In this document: positions 14,505 to 22,013 of the stretch, piece after piece
Layout of the letters: the number at the start of each line of letters is the position of its first letter
Position numbering within the stretch: position 1 is the stretch's first letter
DNA from: an uncultured Rubrobacteraceae bacterium
Lineage (GTDB): Bacteria; Actinomycetota; Rubrobacteria; Rubrobacterales; Rubrobacteraceae
Length of the DNA: 41,380 nucleotides
Direction of reading: 5' to 3'
Assembly: GCA_902805975.1 (NCBI GenBank)
Contig: CADCUT010000074.1
Span: 1 to 41,380, forward strand
Position numbers and translations under genes: made by a program
Notes under the pieces: model-generated
Told to the model about the DNA's origin: nothing
Database searches by the model: none
The model's input: the letters and a program-made list of their open reading frames with translations, nothing else

Positions 14505-16786
14505 GCCGCCCGAAGAAGATGCTGCCGGTCCTGGGCCAGTCGCCCGAGCCGGAAAGGGCAGTCTCGGACCCAGAGATTGAAGGCTGCGCGGACGACTGCT
14601 GCTCGGGCGATGCGGCGGAGGCTTCGGCCTCGACGCCGGCGACGCGTCAAAAAAATCCGGAGGTCTCAGTAGGGGGTTTCGTCGGGGGCGGCTTCGAGAA
14701 GACAGTTGTGCGCGTGGAGGGAATGGACTGTGCGAGCTGTGCCGCGACCGTGGAGAGGCGCGTGGCGGCCATGCCCGGGGTGCGGCGGGCAACCGTGAAC
14801 TTCGCCGCCGGACGGCTGGATGCCGAGCACGACGTCGGACTTTGGGCCGGGGAGATCGAGGACGCGGTAAGGGCCGCCGGATACGGGGTTGCGAAGTCCG
14901 GTGAGGCCGGGGGGCCGGCTTTCTGGCGCACGCCGAGGGCGATCTCCGTGGTTGTCTCCGCCCTCCTGTTCGCCGCTGGTCTCGCGCTCTCGCTGGGGTT
15001 TGTGGGCGCCCCTGAGCTGGTACGCGTCGGTGTCTATCTCGCGGCGATTCTGGTTGGGGGGCTGCCGATCTTCCGGGCCGCCTTGGTGGGTTTGAGGGCC
15101 CGGCACCTGGACATGAACGTCTTGATGAGCGCGGCCGTGGTCGGGGCGGCCGCGATCGGCCAGTGGGCCGAGGCGGCCTCCGTGGTGGTGCTCTTCGCCG
15201 CCGGCAATGCTTTGCAGGTCTACGCCGTGGACAGAACTCGCGGCGCGGTGCGGGCTCTCGCGCGGCTCGCCCCGGACGAGGTCCTCGTCAGGAGGGACGG
15301 CTTGGAGGTAGTAGTTGCGGCGGGCGAGGTCGCGGTGGGCGAGACGGTGATCTTGCGGCCCGGCGAGAGGCTGGCGGTGGACGGCGAGGTCGTCGAGGGC
15401 TCCTCGGCCGTCGACGAGGCCCCCGTGACGGGCGAGAGCGTGCCGGTGGAGAAGGGTGCGGGCGACGCCGTTTACTCCGGCTCCCTCAACGGGCAGGGGG
15501 GGATGCTGGTACGGACGACGAAGCGCGCCGGGGACTCGACGCTGCAGAAGATCTCGCACCTCGTGGAGGAGGCGCAGGCGAGAAAGGCCCCGGCGGAGCA
15601 GTTCGTGGACCGCTTCTCGCGGGTCTACACGCCCGCGGTGGTCGCCGTCGCGGTGGCCCTCGCCATCGTGCCGCCTCTTCTCGGCGCGTCGTTCGGGGAG
15701 TGGTTCTACCGGGCGCTGGCGCTGCTCATCATCGCCTGCCCGTGCGCACTCGTGATCTCAACCCCCGTTACGGTCGTCTCCGGGATAGGAGCCGCCTCCC
15801 GGCGCGGCATCCTCATAAAAGGCGGGGTGGCGCTCGAGGCAACGGGCCGCCTCAAGGCGCTCGCCTTCGACAAGACCGGCACCCTCACCGAAGGGCGCCC
15901 GGTCGTCTCGCGCGTCCTGGCCCTCGGAGATCATTCCGAGGACGACGTCCTCCGGCTCGCGGCGGCTCTGGAGCGGCGCTCGGAACATCCCTTGGCCCAC
16001 GCCATCCTGACCGCCGCGAGGGACCAAGACCTCCCGTTGGTTAAGGGCTTTCGCTCGTTCGCCGGACGGGGAGCCGAGGGTGAGATCGGGGGTGCGCGGT
16101 ACCTGATCGGGAGCCGCAGGCTCTTCGAGGAGCGGGGCTTCCCCCTGGCGACGGCGGAGACGGCCCTCGCCGAGGTCGAGCGGGCGGGCGAGACGCCGGT
16201 GATCCTCGGCGGAGATGGGGTTGTCCTGGCCGTCTTCGGGCTCGCGGACGCGGTGCGACCGGAGGCGAAGGCCACCCTGGAAGCGCTCCGCTCGGCCGGG
16301 GTTGACGACCTCGTGATGCTCACCGGGGACGCCGAGGCACCGGCCCGCAGGATCGCCGACGGTCTCGGCATCTCCTACCGGGCGCGGCTGCTCCCCGAGC
16401 AGAAGGTCGAGGCCGTGCGCGACCTCGTGGCGAAGCACGGGTCGGCCGGCATGGTCGGAGACGGCGTCAACGACGCCCCGGCCCTCGCCGCCTCCTCGGT
16501 CGGGTTCGCGATGGGCGCGGCCGGCACCGACGTGGCGCTCGAGACCGCCGACGTGGCGCTTATGCGGGACGACCTTCCCAGGCTCGCGGAGTCGCTCCGC
16601 CTCGCCCGCGCGGCGGAGCGGATCATCCGCCAGAACGTCATCGTCTCCATAGCGATAAAGGGCGTCTTCGTCCTGCTCGCCCCCTTCGGGCTGGTGGCGT
16701 TGTGGCTGGCGGTCCTGGCCGACATGGGCACCTCCATCGCCGTGACCCTCAACGGCCTCAGGTTGTTCCGCAAGGCGAACACTTGA
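14501..16786 (+). CDS. cadA: Heavy-metal P1B-type ATPase, CadA/ZntA-like
   Basis: An efflux ATPase of 761 residues. The N-terminus has a cysteine-rich stretch (EGCADDCCSGDA, residues 27-38), then an HMA domain with GMDCASC (74-80). After the first membrane helices come the actuator motif TGES, the membrane metal site CPC in IIACPCALVISTP, the phosphorylation site DKTGTLTEG and the hinge GDGVNDAPALA. The CPC context and DCC motif fit the Zn/Cd/Pb subgroup rather than copper pumps. GTG 14501 overlaps the sensor gene stop. Confidence 0.94.
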   Translation: MSRPKKMLPVLGQSPEPERAVSDPEIEGCADDCCSGDAAEASASTPATRQKNPEVSVGGFVGGGFEKTVVRVEGMDCASCAATVERRVAAMPGVRRATVNFAAGRLDAEHDVGLWAGEIEDAVRAAGYGVAKSGEAGGPAFWRTPRAISVVVSALLFAAGLALSLGFVGAPELVRVGVYLAAILVGGLPIFRAALVGLRARHLDMNVLMSAAVVGAAAIGQWAEAASVVVLFAAGNALQVYAVDRTRGAVRALARLAPDEVLVRRDGLEVVVAAGEVAVGETVILRPGERLAVDGEVVEGSSAVDEAPVTGESVPVEKGAGDAVYSGSLNGQGGMLVRTTKRAGDSTLQKISHLVEEAQARKAPAEQFVDRFSRVYTPAVVAVAVALAIVPPLLGASFGEWFYRALALLIIACPCALVISTPVTVVSGIGAASRRGILIKGGVALEATGRLKALAFDKTGTLTEGRPVVSRVLALGDHSEDDVLRLAAALERRSEHPLAHAILTAARDQDLPLVKGFRSFAGRGAEGEIGGARYLIGSRRLFEERGFPLATAETALAEVERAGETPVILGGDGVVLAVFGLADAVRPEAKATLEALRSAGVDDLVMLTGDAEAPARRIADGLGISYRARLLPEQKVEAVRDLVAKHGSAGMVGDGVNDAPALAASSVGFAMGAAGTDVALETADVALMRDDLPRLAESLRLARAAERIIRQNVIVSIAIKGVFVLLAPFGLVALWLAVLADMGTSIAVTLNGLRLFRKANT

Positions 16787-17160
16787 ACTACGACCACAGG
16801 GTCACCCCCAGCCCTCATCCGAGTCGGGGCGCTTTCCCTAACGCCACGGTACGCGTATCTCAGTAATGCAGGTATGGGTCTGAAGGGCAGGGAAGCGAGG
16901 TTGCTGCCGAGCATCGGGCCGCGTTACGTCTGACTTTATGAGGGCTGGGGGTCACCTGGCGGTGTTTACGGGGCTCTTCGACCTGAAGGCGCCCCCGGTG
17001 CTTATCCGGCGCGAGGCCCCGTACGAGGATCTGCCCGAGGACGCGCGCCGGAGGGTTCTGGAGGCCTATCGGGGGATGTAGGGCTCCAGGAGTGATTGAG
17101 GTTCCGGCTCCAGGGAACAATCGTGTTCGGTGATAGTGAGGCGATTTTCTGGAGGCGGAC
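16787..17160. other. Intergenic region with a long inverted repeat
   Basis: This 374-bp stretch follows the metal pump. ACCCCCAGCCCTCAT (16804-16818) and ATGAGGGCTGGGGGT (16938-16952) are perfect 15-bp inverted arms, extending to 18 of 19 bp at their outer edges. They flank about 119 bp. The unit of about 157 bp resembles a small non-autonomous element, but no target-site duplication is visible. A small ORF begins in the right arm. Confidence 0.5.
16938..17081 (+). CDS. Possible small protein
   Basis: A 47-residue ORF contains GLFDLKAPPVLIRREAPYED and LPEDARRRVLEAYRG, whose composition looks protein-like. The ATG at 16938 falls inside the right arm of the inverted repeat. A GTG at 16962, just past the repeat, would give a 39-residue product. 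No family is recognised. It precedes the DUF2795 gene on the same strand. Confidence 0.35.
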   Translation: MRAGGHLAVFTGLFDLKAPPVLIRREAPYEDLPEDARRRVLEAYRGM

Positions 17161-17361
17161 ATGGACTTCGACCCGAACGACGCGCCCCGGTACCTGGAGG
17201 GTGTCGAGTACCCGGCGAGCAAGGAGGATCTCATCTCGGCCGCAGAGGGGAACGGTGCGCCGGAGGAGTTGCTGGAGAGGATCGGGACGCTCGGGCGGCC
17301 GAGCTTCGACAGCGCGGACGAGGTTGTAGCGGAGCTCGAAGCCTCGCCCACGGCGGGGTAA
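17161..17361 (+). CDS. DUF2795 domain protein
   Basis: A 66-residue protein with the DUF2795 pattern: YLEGVEYPASKEDLISAAEGNGAPEELLERIGTLG, then the conserved SFDSADEVVAEL end. DUF2795 proteins are small, helical, common in actinobacteria and of unknown function. The ATG follows GGAGG at good spacing. The metallo-hydrolase gene begins 4 bp after its stop, so they are likely co-transcribed. Confidence 0.8.
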   Translation: MDFDPNDAPRYLEGVEYPASKEDLISAAEGNGAPEELLERIGTLGRPSFDSADEVVAELEASPTAG

Positions 17362-17365
17362 GGCC

Positions 17366-18244
17366 GTGACGGAGAGAGGGCCACTCGTTCTGCCTCGCAG
17401 AAACGAGGACCCGGACTTCGGGCGGGGATCGGTTTTCTTCGTTGGGACGGCGACCGTTATCATCCGGTACGCCGGTTTCACCATCCTGACCGACCCGAAC
17501 TTCCTGCACGCGGGGGATCACGTCCACCTCGGCTACGGTCTGACGGCCAGGCGCCTGACAGACCCGGCCGTAGAGATTGAAGACCTACCGCCACTGGACT
17601 TCGTGTTGCTCTCGCACCTGCACGGCGACCACTTCGACCGCCTCGCCGAGCGCCGGTTGAACAGGGCCACGCCCATAGTCTCCAACCGCCACGCGACGGG
17701 CTACCTGGAGAAGGTCGGCTTCACGAACACGCGGACGCTAAAGACCTGGGAGCCGCTAGACGTCGAGAAGGGCGGGGCGAACCTGCGGCTCACCGCGCTG
17801 CCGGGGACGCACGGCCCAGGCCCGCTCGGCGCGGTGCTCCCGCCGGTGATGGGCAGCATGCTCGAGTTCGGGCCGGCGGGGGAGCCTGCCCGGTTGCGGA
17901 TGTACATCAGCGGCGACACCCTGGTCCACGACCGCCTGAGGGAGATACCGCGCCGCTTCCCCGAGATAGACCTGGCGATGCTGCACCTCGGCGGGACGAA
18001 GGTGCTCGGTATCTTCGTAACGATGGACGCCGAGCAGGGGCTGGAGGCCATGAGGATCATGGACGCCCGCACCACCATCCCCATCCACTACAACGACTAC
18101 TCCAGGTTCGAGTCGCCGCTCGAGGACTTCAAGCGGGCCGTCACGGGCGCCGGCCTCGACAACCGGGTCCACTACCTGGCCCACGGCGAAACCTACGAGT
18201 TCGAGGTGCCCGGCACCGGACAGGCTACGCGAGCGTCTTCGTGA
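17366..18244 (+). CDS. MBL-fold metallo-hydrolase, UlaG-like
   Basis: A 292-residue metallo-beta-lactamase-fold hydrolase. The N-terminal strands read FFVGTATVIIRYAGFTILTDP. The metal motif is LLSHLHGDHFDRLAE, and further ligands are expected at GTHGPGPLG, MYISGDTLVH and the C-terminal PIHYNDY. The layout matches the UlaG/YtnP-like group, which includes lactonases and phosphodiesterases, so the substrate cannot be named. Start GTG 17366 lies 4 bp after the DUF2795 stop. The end overlaps the convergent GNAT gene by 20 bp. Confidence 0.85.
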   Translation: MTERGPLVLPRRNEDPDFGRGSVFFVGTATVIIRYAGFTILTDPNFLHAGDHVHLGYGLTARRLTDPAVEIEDLPPLDFVLLSHLHGDHFDRLAERRLNRATPIVSNRHATGYLEKVGFTNTRTLKTWEPLDVEKGGANLRLTALPGTHGPGPLGAVLPPVMGSMLEFGPAGEPARLRMYISGDTLVHDRLREIPRRFPEIDLAMLHLGGTKVLGIFVTMDAEQGLEAMRIMDARTTIPIHYNDYSRFESPLEDFKRAVTGAGLDNRVHYLAHGETYEFEVPGTGQATRASS

Positions 18245-18581
18245 GGATGTGGTAAGTGTGGCCCGCGGGGTAGTCCGGTAGGTCGGCTATGACCTCGTAC
18301 CCGAAGCGCTCGTAGAACGGACGCGCCTGGAAGCTGAAGGTGGAGAGGAAGACGGCCCCGCAGCCCTGGGACCTGGCCTCGTCTTCCGCCGCCTCCAAGA
18401 GCTTCTTGCCGTAGCCCCGCCCGCGCAGAGGCTCCGCGACCCAGAGCAGGGAGAGGTCCAGCCATCCCCCCCAGACGTGCCCGTACGCGCCGCCCAGGAT
18501 CGCGTCGCGCCCGTCCCTCAGAAAGATCGCGAGCGGGCAGTAGTACGAGTCCCCGGTGGCCGCCACGTTGAAGAGCGACAA
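18225..18581 (-). CDS. GNAT-family acetyltransferase, start uncertain
   Basis: This transferase has the acetyl-CoA motif LRGRGYGKKLLEAAEDEA and a C-terminal FQARPFYERFGYEVIADLPDYPAGHTY. The first recognised start is a TTG at 18581, giving 118 residues. Homology-like sequence clearly continues upstream in frame (VRVENIRVVSQPR, then ADVDFVRDG) to about 18656, just after an in-frame TAG. A perfect AGGAGG (18661-18656) stands before that extension, with GTC rather than ATG or GTG at the right distance. The true protein is probably about 142 residues, starting at a rare codon or with a sequence error. It is downstream of the ASCH gene. Confidence 0.8.
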   Translation of the reverse strand: MSLFNVAATGDSYYCPLAIFLRDGRDAILGGAYGHVWGGWLDLSLLWVAEPLRGRGYGKKLLEAAEDEARSQGCGAVFLSTFSFQARPFYERFGYEVIADLPDYPAGHTYHILTKTLA

Positions 18582-18669
18582 CCCGTCGCGGACGAAATCT
18601 ACGTCCGCCGAGCTCGCCCGAGGTTGGGAGACGACCCTGATGTTCTCGACGCGGACCTCCTACGGCGGG

Positions 18670-19080
18670 TTACGCTTCCACCACCTCTACCAGCTCGAAC
18701 TCCTCGACCACGAGTACCGTGTCGTCGGAGAGCGGGTTGCCCTCCTCCTCCATCTCCTCTGACCATGCCTCGCGGTGGTCCTGCCTGAAGGCCTCGGCGT
18801 CGTCCCCGAAGCCCTCGCCCCGGACGAGGCCAGGGGCGGGGAGGCCGAAGGTCGTCTCGTAGACGGCGACCATCCGGACGCGGCACCGCGGCTCGTCGTG
18901 CTCGTCCACGACGTCTATGACCTCGCCCCTCGCGTCTATGACCTCCGCGAGTTCCTCTTCCGTGTAGTCCGAGCGGGGGGCGCAGGTGGCGGTCTTCTCG
19001 CCCTCGATGACCTCCCGGATCAGGCGCTCGCCTAGCCCCCCGTCGCCCTCCCAGCCGAACTCGATCCTGTAGTTCGTCAT
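18670..19080 (-). CDS. ASCH domain protein
   Basis: A 136-residue protein of the ASCH fold, a beta-barrel related to PUA that binds RNA or modified nucleosides. Visible features are the EGEKTATCAP motif near residue 27, the strand RGEVIDVVDEHDEPRCRVRMVAVYETTF and the C-terminal SDDTVLVVEEFELVEVV. Some ASCH proteins hydrolyse N4-acetylcytidine, but this one cannot be assigned. The ATG lies 6 bp after the stop of the reductase gene and the GNAT gene follows, suggesting a three-gene minus-strand unit. Confidence 0.82.
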   Translation of the reverse strand: MTNYRIEFGWEGDGGLGERLIREVIEGEKTATCAPRSDYTEEELAEVIDARGEVIDVVDEHDEPRCRVRMVAVYETTFGLPAPGLVRGEGFGDDAEAFRQDHREAWSEEMEEEGNPLSDDTVLVVEEFELVEVVEA

Positions 19081-19086
19081 ATCCCG

Positions 19087-20109
19087 CTACGCCGGCACGT
19101 CGAGGACGATCTTGCCGACGCCGGAGCCCTCTTCCATAAGCCCCATCGCCGCCGTGGCCTCTTCGAGCGGGAAGGTCTCGTTGACGACCGGACGCAGCCC
19201 GTGTTCGGCGTAGAGGTCGAGCATCGCGCCGAACTCCTCTGAGGTGCCCATCGCGGTACCCAGGATGTCCAGGTGCCCGGGCCTGACAAAGATCTTGGGC
19301 AGGATCAGCTTCTCGGCCGGGCCAGCCGTCGCCCCGATGGAGACGATGCGGCTGCCGGGCTTGGCGAGGGAGAGCAGGACGTCGAAGACCTCCCCGCCGA
19401 CGGTGTCTACGGATAGGTCGACGCCGCCGGTCAGGCTCTTGAGCTCCTTGGACCAGTTATCGGCGTTGTAGTTGATGCCGCCCTCGGCGCCCAATTCTCT
19501 GGCCTTCTCGATCTTCTCGTCGCTGCTGCTCGTTACGAAGACCTTCGCCCCGAGCGCAGACGCGATCTGGACGAGGAACGTCGCCACCCCGCCACCGGCG
19601 CCGGGGATCAAGACGGTCTCCCCTTCCTGCACCCGCCCGCGCGTCACGAGCGCCCGGTACGCCGTGAGCGCCGCGAGAGGCAACGCCGCCGCCTCCTCGT
19701 GCGAGAGGTGCGAAGGCTTCGGAAACACGTGGTCCCCCGGCACCTTCACGAACTGCGCGAACGTCCCCTCGTCCGGCAAGCCGAGAATACGGTACTCCTT
19801 GCCCGGCACAGCCGGGTCGTCCCCCCAGAAGAGCGCCGGGTTGATGACGACCTCGGTCCCCTCAGCCGGCCCCCCGGCGCCCTCCCCCCGGGAGACCACC
19901 TCCCCGGAGCCGTCCGACCCGAGCGTGACGGGCAGGGCGTCCTGCTTTGCTCCCGGGTACATCCCGCGCGTCACGAACACGTCCCGCCGGTTCAACGCCG
20001 CCGCCCGGACCCTGACGATGACCTCGCCGGAACCCGGATCCGGGTCGGGCGCGTCCTCGTAGACGAGGTTCTCCGGACCGCCAAGCTCGTGTAATCTGAT
20101 CGCTTTCAA
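19087..20109 (-). CDS. Zinc-type alcohol dehydrogenase-like / quinone oxidoreductase
   Basis: A 340-residue medium-chain reductase of the MDR superfamily. The N-terminal GroES-like domain begins MKAIRLHELGGPENLVYED and contains RVRAAALNRRDVFVTRG and LGSDGSGEVV. The Rossmann domain has VLIPGAGGGVATFLVQIASALGAKV. The structural-zinc cysteine cluster and the catalytic-zinc Cys/His pair of classical alcohol dehydrogenases are absent, which points to the zinc-independent quinone-oxidoreductase branch using NADPH. It heads the unit with ASCH and GNAT. Heptamer array D lies upstream of its start. Confidence 0.85.
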   Translation of the reverse strand: MKAIRLHELGGPENLVYEDAPDPDPGSGEVIVRVRAAALNRRDVFVTRGMYPGAKQDALPVTLGSDGSGEVVSRGEGAGGPAEGTEVVINPALFWGDDPAVPGKEYRILGLPDEGTFAQFVKVPGDHVFPKPSHLSHEEAAALPLAALTAYRALVTRGRVQEGETVLIPGAGGGVATFLVQIASALGAKVFVTSSSDEKIEKARELGAEGGINYNADNWSKELKSLTGGVDLSVDTVGGEVFDVLLSLAKPGSRIVSIGATAGPAEKLILPKIFVRPGHLDILGTAMGTSEEFGAMLDLYAEHGLRPVVNETFPLEEATAAMGLMEEGSGVGKIVLDVPA

Positions 20110-20130
20110 CGTCGCTCCCTTCGGTAGCTC

Positions 20131-20285
20131 AGGTTTCAGGCATCGGGTTTCAGGTAGCAGCTTAGTACGGATAGGCGCCCCGCGCTCTCGCGTAACCAGT
20201 AGCGGCCCCCGCGCCGGTTCGTTGCCTGGCGCGGGGGCCGCTGTCCAGGCACTACCTGATACCTGAAACCTGATGCCTGACGCCT
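20131..20285. repeat. Heptamer array D, inverted pair around a strong hairpin
   Basis: Forward AGGTTTC AGGCATC GGGTTTC AGGTAGC AG starts at 20131. Inverted CCTGATA CCTGAAA CCTGATG CCTGACG CCT runs at 20255-20285, overlapping the acyl-CoA dehydrogenase stop. A perfect 15-bp hairpin lies between them. This is the clearest full example of the element family in the window. Confidence 0.75.
20201..20242 (-). terminator. 15-bp perfect stem-loop after acyl-CoA dehydrogenase
   Basis: AGCGGCCCCCGCGCC (20201-20215), a 12-base loop and GGCGCGGGGGCCGCT (20228-20242) form an uninterrupted GC stem, 42-83 bp downstream of the minus-strand acyl-CoA dehydrogenase stop. No U tract follows on either strand. 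It separates that gene from the reductase operon. Confidence 0.65.
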
Positions 20286-21483
20286 ACACGAACGCGCTTA
20301 TCCCCGTCACGTCGCGGCCGACTATGAGGCTCTGGATCGTGTCGGTGCCCTCGTAGGTGTAGACAATCTCCATATCGGAGAGGTGCCTGGCGACGTGGTA
20401 TTCGAGCAACACACCGTTGCCGCCCATGATGTCGCGGGCGTCGGCGCAGACCTGCTTGGCCTTACGGGCGTTGTTCATCTTGGCGAGGGAGGCCATGGGG
20501 CCCGTCATCTTGCCCTGCTCCTGGAGCTGGGAGAGCCGGTAGACCATGAGCTGCATGTTGGTGATCTCGGCCAGCATGTTCGCCAGCTTGTTCTGGATGA
20601 GCTGGAATGATGCTATGGGCTTGCCGAACTGCACCCGCTCCTTGGCGTACTGGAGCGCCGCTTCGTAGGAGGCTATGGCGTGCCCGATGGCCTCCCACGC
20701 GACCCCGCCCCGCGTCGCCGTGAGCACCTTGTTGGTGTCTTTAAAAGAGTTCGCGCCTTCGAGCTTGTTGGCGGCCGGCACCCGCACGTCTTCGAGGGAG
20801 ATGTCCGGCTGCCAGACGGCGCGTTTGCCCATCTTGCCCTTTATGAGCTCGGTCGAGTAGCCGGGGTGGTGCTCGCCGTTGTCGTCTTTTTCGAGGACGA
20901 AGCCTTTTACCTGGCCGTCCTCCTCGTCGCGGGCCCAGATAATGACGATGTCGGCGAAGGTGGCGTTACCGATCCAGCGCTTCTTGCCGTTTAGAACCCA
21001 CTCGTCGCCATCGCGCCTGGCCGTCGTCTCGAGCATGACGGAGTCCGAGCCGTGGTCGGGCTCGGTGAGGCCCCAGGCCCCGATCTTCTCCATCCGCGCC
21101 ATCGCCGGCAGCCAGCGCTCCTTCTGCTCCTCGGAGCCGCAGATGGCTATTGTTCCCATCGCCAAGCCCGAGTGGACCCCGAAGAACGTGTTGAGGCTCC
21201 CGTCCCCGCGCGACATCTCGATAGCGACGAGCCCGGCGGCCACGTGGCTCATCCCCGGGCAGCCGTACCCCTCGATGGCCCCGCCCGCGATGTTCAGCTC
21301 GGCGACCTTCGGGACCAGCTCGAACGGGAACTCCGCCTTCTCCCAGTACTCGTTGATGATCGGGATGACCTCGGCGTCGGCGAACGCCCTCACCCTGTCC
21401 CTGACCTCCCGCTCCTCGTCCGTGAAAAGGTCGTCCAGAACGTAGTAGTCGGTCCCCAAAGACCGGGTAACGTCGGCGATCAC
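20284..21483 (-). CDS. Acyl-CoA dehydrogenase
   Basis: A FAD enzyme of about 399 residues that makes the first oxidation in beta-oxidation or a related acyl-CoA pathway. The N-terminal helical domain starts DLFTDEEREVRDRVRAFA. The FAD strand region has GAWGLTEPDHGSDSVM and WVLNGKKRWIGNATFAD. The C-terminal domain has ERVQFGKPIASFQLIQNKLA and the catalytic-base region TYEGTDTIQSLIVGRDVTG, whose YEGT Glu is typical of the glutaryl-CoA-like branch. GTG 21483 follows a GGAGGAG Shine-Dalgarno. It is divergent from a PadR regulator and the FadN-like gene, so all three may be co-regulated. Confidence 0.92.
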   Translation of the reverse strand: MIADVTRSLGTDYYVLDDLFTDEEREVRDRVRAFADAEVIPIINEYWEKAEFPFELVPKVAELNIAGGAIEGYGCPGMSHVAAGLVAIEMSRGDGSLNTFFGVHSGLAMGTIAICGSEEQKERWLPAMARMEKIGAWGLTEPDHGSDSVMLETTARRDGDEWVLNGKKRWIGNATFADIVIIWARDEEDGQVKGFVLEKDDNGEHHPGYSTELIKGKMGKRAVWQPDISLEDVRVPAANKLEGANSFKDTNKVLTATRGGVAWEAIGHAIASYEAALQYAKERVQFGKPIASFQLIQNKLANMLAEITNMQLMVYRLSQLQEQGKMTGPMASLAKMNNARKAKQVCADARDIMGGNGVLLEYHVARHLSDMEIVYTYEGTDTIQSLIVGRDVTGISAFV

Positions 21484-21578
21484 TCGTGCTCCTCCTTCTC
21501 CGTTCCCCAAAGACGCAAGGAGCCCCTTGCCACTCCCTGCCGGCCCATTATCCGTGCTATTATCAAAATTGACAAGTT

Positions 21579-22001
21579 GTGGCGGAAAGGGTGGAGATGC
21601 AGCGGGCCGGGGAGAGGGCTGTTGGCGGGGGGGAGCCCTCCGCGACGCCGCACGACGTCTTTCTCGGGGAGGTCAAGTCGAGGACGGTGTTTCCGCTCCT
21701 GATCCTGCACCTCGTCCGTGAGAAGCCGCAGTACGGCAACAGCCTCATCGCCCAGATAAAGGAGCTCTCGGGTGGTGTGATGAGCGTCTCGCCCAACACC
21801 GTCTACCCGCTGCTGCGCCGGTTGGAGGAGAAGGGGTACGTGGTCGGCGAGTGGGAGCGGCCGGAGACGAGGAGCCGGCGGTTCTACACGATCACGCCGG
21901 GTGGGGAGGAGAAGTACGCCGAGATCAAGGGAAACATGGAGGAGCACCTCTTGCGGGTAAAGAGGGCTATAGAGTCCCTGCACGAGGAGATCTACGGTTA
22001 A
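21579..22001 (+). CDS. PadR-family transcriptional regulator
   Basis: A 140-residue winged-helix repressor. The core reads VFPLLILHLVREKPQYGNSL, MSVSPNTVYPLLRRLEEKGYVVGEWE and SRRFYTITPGGEEKY. PadR proteins often respond to phenolic acids or other small ligands. Two starts are possible: GTG 21579, close to the AT-rich TTATCAAAATTGACAA patch, or ATG 21597 preceded by AAGGGTGG. Placed between the divergent acyl-CoA dehydrogenase and the FadN-like gene 12 bp downstream, it probably controls fatty-acid degradation here. Confidence 0.88.
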   Translation: MAERVEMQRAGERAVGGGEPSATPHDVFLGEVKSRTVFPLLILHLVREKPQYGNSLIAQIKELSGGVMSVSPNTVYPLLRRLEEKGYVVGEWERPETRSRRFYTITPGGEEKYAEIKGNMEEHLLRVKRAIESLHEEIYG

Positions 22002-22013
22002 AGGGGGAACAGG

